A stretch of DNA of 64,000 nucleotides. It comes from Gyromitra esculenta. Its lineage: Eukaryota; Ascomycota; Pezizomycetes; Pezizales; Discinaceae. Where the stretch lies: assembly GCA_038503075.1 (NCBI GenBank), contig JBCAML010000017.1, positions 558,001 through 622,000 of the forward strand. The letters run 5' to 3'. A program made the position numbers and the translations under genes. Under the pieces are notes generated by a model. It saw nothing but the letters and a program-made list of their open reading frames with translations, did no database searches and was not told where the DNA came from. Below, one piece after another: positions 58,786 through 64,000 of the stretch (position 1 is its first letter; each line of letters starts with the position of its first letter).

Positions 58786-59453
58786 AGTATCAAGGGCTAT
58801 AAACGTTGATATATCGTATTGAAAAGATAAGAATAATCTGAGAAAGAAGTTGAAGTTGGACTATTGACCGCGGTTCAGACAGCAGCTCACAATTGGGGTA
58901 CCGCGTCCCAGTTTGGGATCGAACGTGACTGGTTTTATAACCGCACCTTAGAAAAGACCAGATATACTTTCCTGATCAAAACCTTGAGTTCAAGGCGGAT
59001 TGCGGGTGCGGCTACCTTAAACCCTAACGAGCCTAGGAACATTCCTAAATGCCCCAACAATTGCATTTGTAGCGAGGCTCTAAAAAGATACAAGTTTTTT
59101 ACTGTCTTTTTCGCCATTTGGTGATTAAAACACGTCATATTGGTTTTATATGGCCTTTCGAGAGGTTCGTTTTGTGGATTTTGTGAATCACATTTTATCA
59201 CTCGGGAAACAACGGCAAACGAGATCCGTGCCTAGACTTGTGCCTGGTCTGGGTCTGGGCCTACGCTCAATCAACGATTTGATTTTCAAACAAAACTTGA
59301 AATCATACTCTAACTCCTAAAAACAGATCTGAGCGTCGCAAGGGAACAGGTAGAGGGGCGAGCGATTCTATACATTGCTAACAATTCTGGCAGATCAACT
59401 CATTGCACGCTTGCTCCAAGCCAACCAAACTCTAGGCCTTGAAACTTCAATCC
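58786..59453. other. short spacer, no gene seen
   Basis: Between the start of the bZIP gene and the 3' end of the two-TM protein gene, both minus-strand. The bZIP promoter is expected here. Nothing else supported. Confidence 0.5.
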
Positions 59454-60213
59454 CTACTCGGCTTCCTCAATCCCACGTAATACCTTTAAATAAAGTATAA
59501 TTATCCATAGCACGGTACAAGTCTTGATAATCTCCATATTGCCAGTGGAGAGAACCATCACGTACGACAGAAAAGCTAAAAGATAACCAAGTGCAGGTTT
59601 CACCCATCCCCATTCCTGAACTTCCATAGTGGGGACTGTCACGACTGTGGGCATAGTGGGGGCTGTGTCGTTAACGCTGAACTCAACAGGAGGTCTGACT
59701 CGCCCGGCTCGCTTGAGAGCTCTCTTAGTCCTGTAGCGCAAGATTTAGTACCTGGTCATCGAAAGAACATATGATAGAGGGTATTGAAAGGACATACATT
59801 CTGTCCAAGGTCATAAGCTTTGTTTCTAGAATCGGCTTCGCAAGCATGCGTCTCAGCACAGGATCCACCACCAAATCGGAAATCATTTCAGACACCTTTT
59901 CCTCCATAGCCCGCATTTTTTGTTGACGCTGGAATTCTGCATCACGCTTGATTTGTTTAGCCGTCCTAAAGATTTTGGGCATGCTGTGCACAATCATTAT
60001 CGTATCAGTCAGCAAGAACGAGATACCATGGCACTGGATCTAAGTGTCGTTAAATAGACCTACACCCCGGGAAAACACAGCTTGAACTTACCTTTTATTG
60101 ATCCACCAGATACGGAAATATCCGAGATTGCTGGACGGTTGTGAATCTGGGCCTGGCTCACTCTCCCATGGCTGCTGATCTGGATATCGTGCGGCGAAAG
60201 GTGCGGATGTCAT
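59454..60213 (-). CDS. fungal membrane protein of unknown function with two C-terminal TM segments
   Basis: Three exons, 60213-60092, 59983-59798 and 59730-59454, phases agree: 195 codons, 194 aa. The N-terminus (MTSAPFAARYPDQQPWESEP) is Pro/acid-rich, followed by GYFRIWWINKSMPKIFRTAK and a charged helix with a coiled-coil look (QQKMRAMEEKVSEMISDLVV). Near the end two hydrophobic segments, ALGYLLAFLSYVMVL and CTVLWIIILYLKVL, could form a hairpin in a membrane. I do not recognise the family. Consistent splicing and a full-length frame make a real gene likely; location and role remain open. Divergent from the PQ-loop gene, 935 bp away. Confidence 0.7.
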
Positions 60214-61148
60214 TTATAGATCAAATCGAGCAGTGGTGACAAATGCGGAAATATCTAGAGATGGATATGTGAAATATTAGTGGTTGGGAACCAGGAAACG
60301 CAATAACTGTAGGCTATACCAAAAATGCGGAGTATGGTCTAAGTCTTAAAAGGGAATATTTAAGTAAACCACCAGGACTCTGTCAAGAGATATAGCACGA
60401 GGTTATAGAAGCGGCGAATGGTGACGATCAGGAGGATATGTTTAAGCAAGACAGAAAAGTGTATGAAGAGAGTGATCCATTCCCATCCTGATGGGCAGAG
60501 TTAGGGCCTTATAAGTCTCAGGTATACGTGAATCCGGGCCGCGATTCTTTCATTCGTGCCATAACTACGTTGTACGCCCAGCATTTCCGATCACACTAAC
60601 TGCAATCACTCTGGGGATTCTCCAATTCCCAATTCCCACGAACGTAACTACAGCTCAATCGCCCTATAAGGGTTCGTTTTATAAGGGTAATCGCTCTGGG
60701 TATGCTTGGCGTCCCTAATTTCTATTTACGGGTATCAGACGGCTAGTTTATAAGGGTATCTGCTCTATAAGGGTACAAATTTTGGTCCTGAGTGAACCCT
60801 TATAAGGTATTCCCTCTCGCAGGATTTCGTAACAGCCTCATTCTGTAGTTCTGTCCATCTATTTATACACAGCTCTCTTAATTTTTTACGAAGTTGCTTA
60901 TAGCTTCGCTCAAGAGCCTAGGCACCTTAAAAAAACCGGTAGCTTGACCACTTCCTTTTATATATGCATGGCGCGTGAGATCAGCTGACTGCGCGCCCCG
61001 GGATCTATCCAGTTAGACAACCGCGTCGCTCGATGCAGACAAGTGCCGGGTAACCAGGGGCAGATAGCTACCTTCTTCCCAACCAGCCAAACAAAACCTC
61101 ACCGCTTCAAGCTCTCAACACCTTTCAACCACACAACAAGGGAACACA
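60214..61148. promoter_or_regulatory. divergent promoter with repeated TATAAGGGT element
   Basis: TATAAGGGT occurs at 60665, 60680, 60749 and 60766 on the plus strand, and as ACCCTTATA at 60796-60804: five copies within 140 bp, about 350-480 bp before the PQ-loop ATG. The rest of the spacer shows nothing notable. Confidence 0.65.
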
Positions 61149-62127
61149 ATGACGTCTCTATTTAATGCTGCCAGGGGTATTGCACAAGAATGCGCTTCTC
61201 TTATGCACCCGTCGCTTGTGAATTTATTCTTCTCATCTATAATCCTTATTGGGATTCTCATAAGCTACCTCCCTCAACATCATCGGATAATATCCCGAGG
61301 AACCTCCGAGGGGATCAGCCCGCTGTTTTTGCTCCTTGGAGTCACGTCAGGAACGTGTGCGTTTGCGAATATCCTCATTCTCAGCCAAGAAGTATTGGGG
61401 TGCTGCGATAAGGGGATTGGAGGATTTAATTGTTTTGCCGCATCCCTGGGTGTTGTTCAGGTTGGGATACAATGGACTTGCTTCGCGGTTATGTGAGTAC
61501 CTCCCATACATTATCTTTGGCTACGATAGAGCTAACGAGGTGTAATTTAGATTACTGCTATTTTTGATTTACTTTCCTCGCGCTTCTCCTATCGAAGCCC
61601 CCGCTACCAGTGCCCCTGGTCCATCCTCCCGCACTGCCGTGACTATCACGCTTATTTCCGTCGTCCACCTCTTTGCTGTTGCCGTGGCAACCTTCTATTT
61701 CTCCCTTCTGGCTTCCCCCGAGGGTCCCCACGTGCCCGAGACCCCACCGAGCTTATCGCCACAGTTAATCGCTTGGGCAAACTTCCTCGGGATCCAGTCG
61801 ACCATTCTTGCTTCCCTCCAGTACATTCCACAGCTATACACAACGTGGAAGCTGAAGCATGTTGGAAGCTTGAGTATTCCAATGATGTGCATCCAGACTC
61901 CGGGATCATTTATATGGGCGATTAGTCTGGCGAGCAGGGAGGGAACGAAGTGGAGTAGCTGGGTCACATTTGTGGTGACTGGATGTCTCCAGGGTGCATT
62001 GTTGATTATGTGCATTACGTGGGAGCTCAAGAGCCGGAAAGAAGGAAAAGCTGCAAACGGAACGGTGGAGAGCGAGAACGAAGGTGATGATGAGACAAGG
62101 CCGTTGCTGGGAAACGAAACATCGTAG
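61149..62127 (+). CDS. PQ-loop repeat membrane protein (lysosomal/vacuolar transporter-like)
   Basis: Two exons, 61149-61492 and 61551-62127, one 58-bp intron: 307 codons, 306 aa. Two PQ-loop motifs are visible: ISYLPQHHRIISRGTSEGIS near residue 38 and LQYIPQLYTTWKLKHVGSLS near residue 222, each in the first helix of a triple-helix repeat. About seven TM helices, a non-conserved hydrophilic loop with Pro/Ser (PIEAPATSAPGPSSRT), and an acidic C-tail ending DDETRPLLGNETS. Family members (Ypq, cystinosin, SWEET-like) move basic amino acids, cystine or sugars across the vacuolar or other membranes; the substrate here is not predictable. The RPLL motif at the tail looks like a dileucine sorting signal. 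Confidence 0.88.
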
Positions 62128-62499
62128 GGTGGGTATGATCTGAGCTTGGTTTATTACTGGATTTAGGCTATGGGTAACTAATGATTTCTTCCATTTCTTT
62201 GGATCCTTTTTTCTTCTCTCTTTTTGATGTTTGATGGGACGACTAGGGCGCTATAGATGTTTAATGATAAGTTATTGGGCCAGTTTTATTATGTAGAGCG
62301 AGTTTATGATGTAATTTAGTTTAACTATATCGTAGACATATCTTGCGATAATGGTCATGTTATTCCACACCCGATATCAAAAGCGCACGCGCATCCTTGA
62401 TTCCTAATTTAAGATCTCCAACAAACAGCTCCGGATACTCCCAAAAAAACAAAACACAAAATAATAATACAACAAACCACCCTTCCAACAACGACAACA
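62128..62499. other. short convergent spacer
   Basis: Contains the 3' ends of the PQ-loop gene and of the coiled-coil gene. Nothing further seen. Confidence 0.5.
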
Positions 62500-62907
62500 C
62501 TACAAAAGCGCATCTACTCTTCCTCCCTCAACAGCCAACATCTCCCTCTCCAACAGCGCCTCACCAACCTCCCTCAACAGTCCTCTCAGCTTCATCTCAA
62601 CCTCCTCCCTCCTCCTTACATTTTCGGCCAACCTATCCACCTTCCCCTTCCACTTTTCCATCACCTCCATCTCAGCCCACTTGACCCTCCTCGCCTCCAC
62701 GGCCGCCTGCCGAGTCGCAACCTGCTCTGCAGTCGGGCTCGAGGCCGCTATTGGGGCCGCGAGAGGCTTCAGGGCAGCAATATGCTTGTTCGCTGATGCA
62801 AAATAGGTATTCAGGAGGGCGGACTCTGACTGTGTTTCATTGCGTAGGGCGATGAGGGATTGTTCACTGTGGTCGATGTGGGAGAGAAGGGAGACGAAGT
62901 GGGTCAT
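62500..62907 (-). CDS. small coiled-coil protein of unknown family
   Basis: Single exon, 135 aa, starting at the ATG at 62907 (MTHFVSLLSHIDHSEQSLIA). Nearly the whole chain is helical with Ala/Glu/Arg heptads, especially residues 60-130 (ATRQAAVEARRVKWAEMEVM...VDRLAENVRRREEVEMKLRG). Such short coiled coils occur in BLOC-1-like, kinetochore or septin-associated subunits; I cannot place it in one. The frame is intact and codon use looks like the neighbours', so I take it as a gene of unknown role. It could also be a spurious frame. Confidence 0.55.
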   Translation of the reverse strand: MTHFVSLLSHIDHSEQSLIALRNETQSESALLNTYFASANKHIAALKPLAAPIAASSPTAEQVATRQAAVEARRVKWAEMEVMEKWKGKVDRLAENVRRREEVEMKLRGLLREVGEALLEREMLAVEGGRVDALL

Positions 62908-64000
62908 TGTTGGATTGGGTTTGCGGGGGAATGGGATTGGGGGTTGGGGTTTGGGTTTGCCCTGGGTTTGTTAGTGGGTTTTGTATAGGAGGGAAGGGAA
63001 TACATGTGTATTTACCATTTTTTATTTGTGTAAGGGGTTGGGTTGGTGAGGTGGGGTGGGTGTTTAGGTGAGGTAGAGGTTCCTGCCCTGCTTTAAGTGG
63101 GTATTGTAGAGTAGAGTATTATAGTATAGTCTATTGAGGAACTGAAAGGAGAGAAAAGTCCAGAATATGAATGCGAAGAAGGGAATAAATGGTAGAAGAA
63201 AAAGGGGTAAATCGCGGAATGGAAAAAGAAGCTTAAACCTCCGCCCCTGAGACTGAGATCCGGATTCTCATATTTCTGTAGCCCGTCTCTGGGTATTCAC
63301 AGATTCCTGAAGCATACATGAGACGTTTCGTGACTTCTCAAACGGGCTAGTGCCCTGGCATGGTTGTTGGCGGTTAGCGCCTGGATGAACAGGGGCTGCT
63401 GGGCTGTGGTGGTACAAAACGCGAGTGATTTATTGTGCGTTTAATCAGAACAACTTTGAAAGTTGCTCGACTTGACTACCAGCAGACGCGATGAGATATT
63501 CCGCTACATACTTAGCATTGACTGCAGAAAATGGCATTCCTTCGCCCCTTTGTAATAAAGCATCACTCGACCGTTTAGTCTCCACAACCGCTGGCCACAG
63601 GCTCTCAGCGGAAGTCCAAACTGCAAATCTCACTCTGTGACGGATAACAATGTCTTCGATAGCCAGTCAAACTAGCCTTGTTCACTCAGTGCTGGAATTA
63701 GAGAGTATGATGAAGAGTCGAGGAGCATGTCACTTCATGTGACGCTGTAGATAGGACAAACAGGTTATCCTTGCTGGATAGGATACCAACGTAGGGTGAA
63801 GTTTAAACTTCAATCCCAAAGCCACCCTGCCCTATCACAGGCAACCAGGGAAGCAGTGAATTCCATCGATGCAATCATCCACCTGAGAAGAAGTAGCGAA
63901 ATTCGACATCTGGGCTCATCGATGCCTTACTGCTCATCTCTACAGTCTCTCTCTCCATTCATCAACATCCAAGACCCCCCATCCCCCTAACACACCACCC
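62908..64000. other. right-edge region, no supported gene
   Basis: A minus-strand frame (63633-63445) ends SAVNAKYVAEYLIASAGSQV... and has no ATG before its middle; an in-frame stop precedes it and no acceptor sits between. It could be the tail of a gene outside the window or noise. Nothing else is seen. Confidence 0.35.

Noticed and set aside
63445..63633. Possible last exon of a minus-strand gene at the right edge
   Set aside because: A stop precedes it without an acceptor in between; it lacks an upstream ATG and I see no domain, so I do not call it a gene.

Overview
The window looks like a euchromatic stretch of a filamentous ascomycete genome (Pezizomycotina, possibly an early-diverging class such as Pezizomycetes; the class is inference). 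Evidence: short GT-AG introns of about 50-160 bp, typical fungal gene content (Kcs1, Ulp1, GH72 glucanosyltransferase, fungal DUF4470+MYND protein, arrestin-like protein, Sen54, tyrosinase), no operons, and intergenic spacers of 0.2-3 kb. I support 17 protein-coding genes plus one small Cys-rich candidate of 58 codons. I rebuilt exon structures by matching splice sites to reading phase and to family sequence; nearly all close in frame exactly.

Layout. 1-1201 (-): N-terminal part of a Cdc11/Nud1-like septation scaffold, running off the left edge. 3912-4563 (-): Tvp15/COPI-associated membrane protein. 5354-6268 (+): RIB7 riboflavin reductase, convergent with 6476-8373 (-): aldehyde dehydrogenase. 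11590-12489 (-): PNPOx-fold protein with a C-terminal membrane anchor. 13602-17762 (-): inositol polyphosphate kinase Kcs1. 20964-24950 (+): DUF4470 + MYND protein. 27009-29674 (+): low-complexity nuclear-type protein. 31199-32122 (-): F-box protein. 32576-32752 (+): Cys-rich candidate. 34363-36624 (-): SUMO protease Ulp1. 38839-40265 (+): arrestin-like protein. 41400-41893 (+): elongin C. 43983-45276 (-): Sen54, head-to-head with 45890-47602 (+): GH72 glucanosyltransferase. 50153-52922 (+): tyrosinase. 54435-56494 (-): SRP receptor alpha. 58060-58785 (-): ATF/CREB-like bZIP. 59454-60213 (-): unknown two-TM protein. 61149-62127 (+): PQ-loop transporter. 62500-62907 (-): small coiled-coil protein.

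The genes are mostly unrelated housekeeping functions: secretory pathway (Tvp15, SRP receptor), ubiquitin/SUMO (F-box, Ulp1, elongin C), cell wall (GH72), RNA processing (Sen54), signalling (Kcs1, bZIP, arrestin), cofactor and redox metabolism (RIB7, ALDH, PNPOx-like). I see no metabolic cluster. The accessory-looking part is 48.8-54.1 kb, where the tyrosinase gene is bracketed by at least four terminal-inverted-repeat (MITE-like) elements and carries both a 6-nt micro-exon and an apparent one-base frameshift.

The most unusual global signal is the palindromic octamer TACATGTA: 19 copies by eye, all in noncoding DNA, where about one is expected by chance. Other signals are micro-exons in the aldehyde dehydrogenase (11 nt) and tyrosinase (6 nt), a GC-AG intron inside the bZIP DNA-binding region, TIR elements sharing a CCGTARTAT end, and a TATAAGGGT repeat cluster before the PQ-loop gene. 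I found no rRNA, convincing tRNA, CRISPR or complete autonomous transposon.
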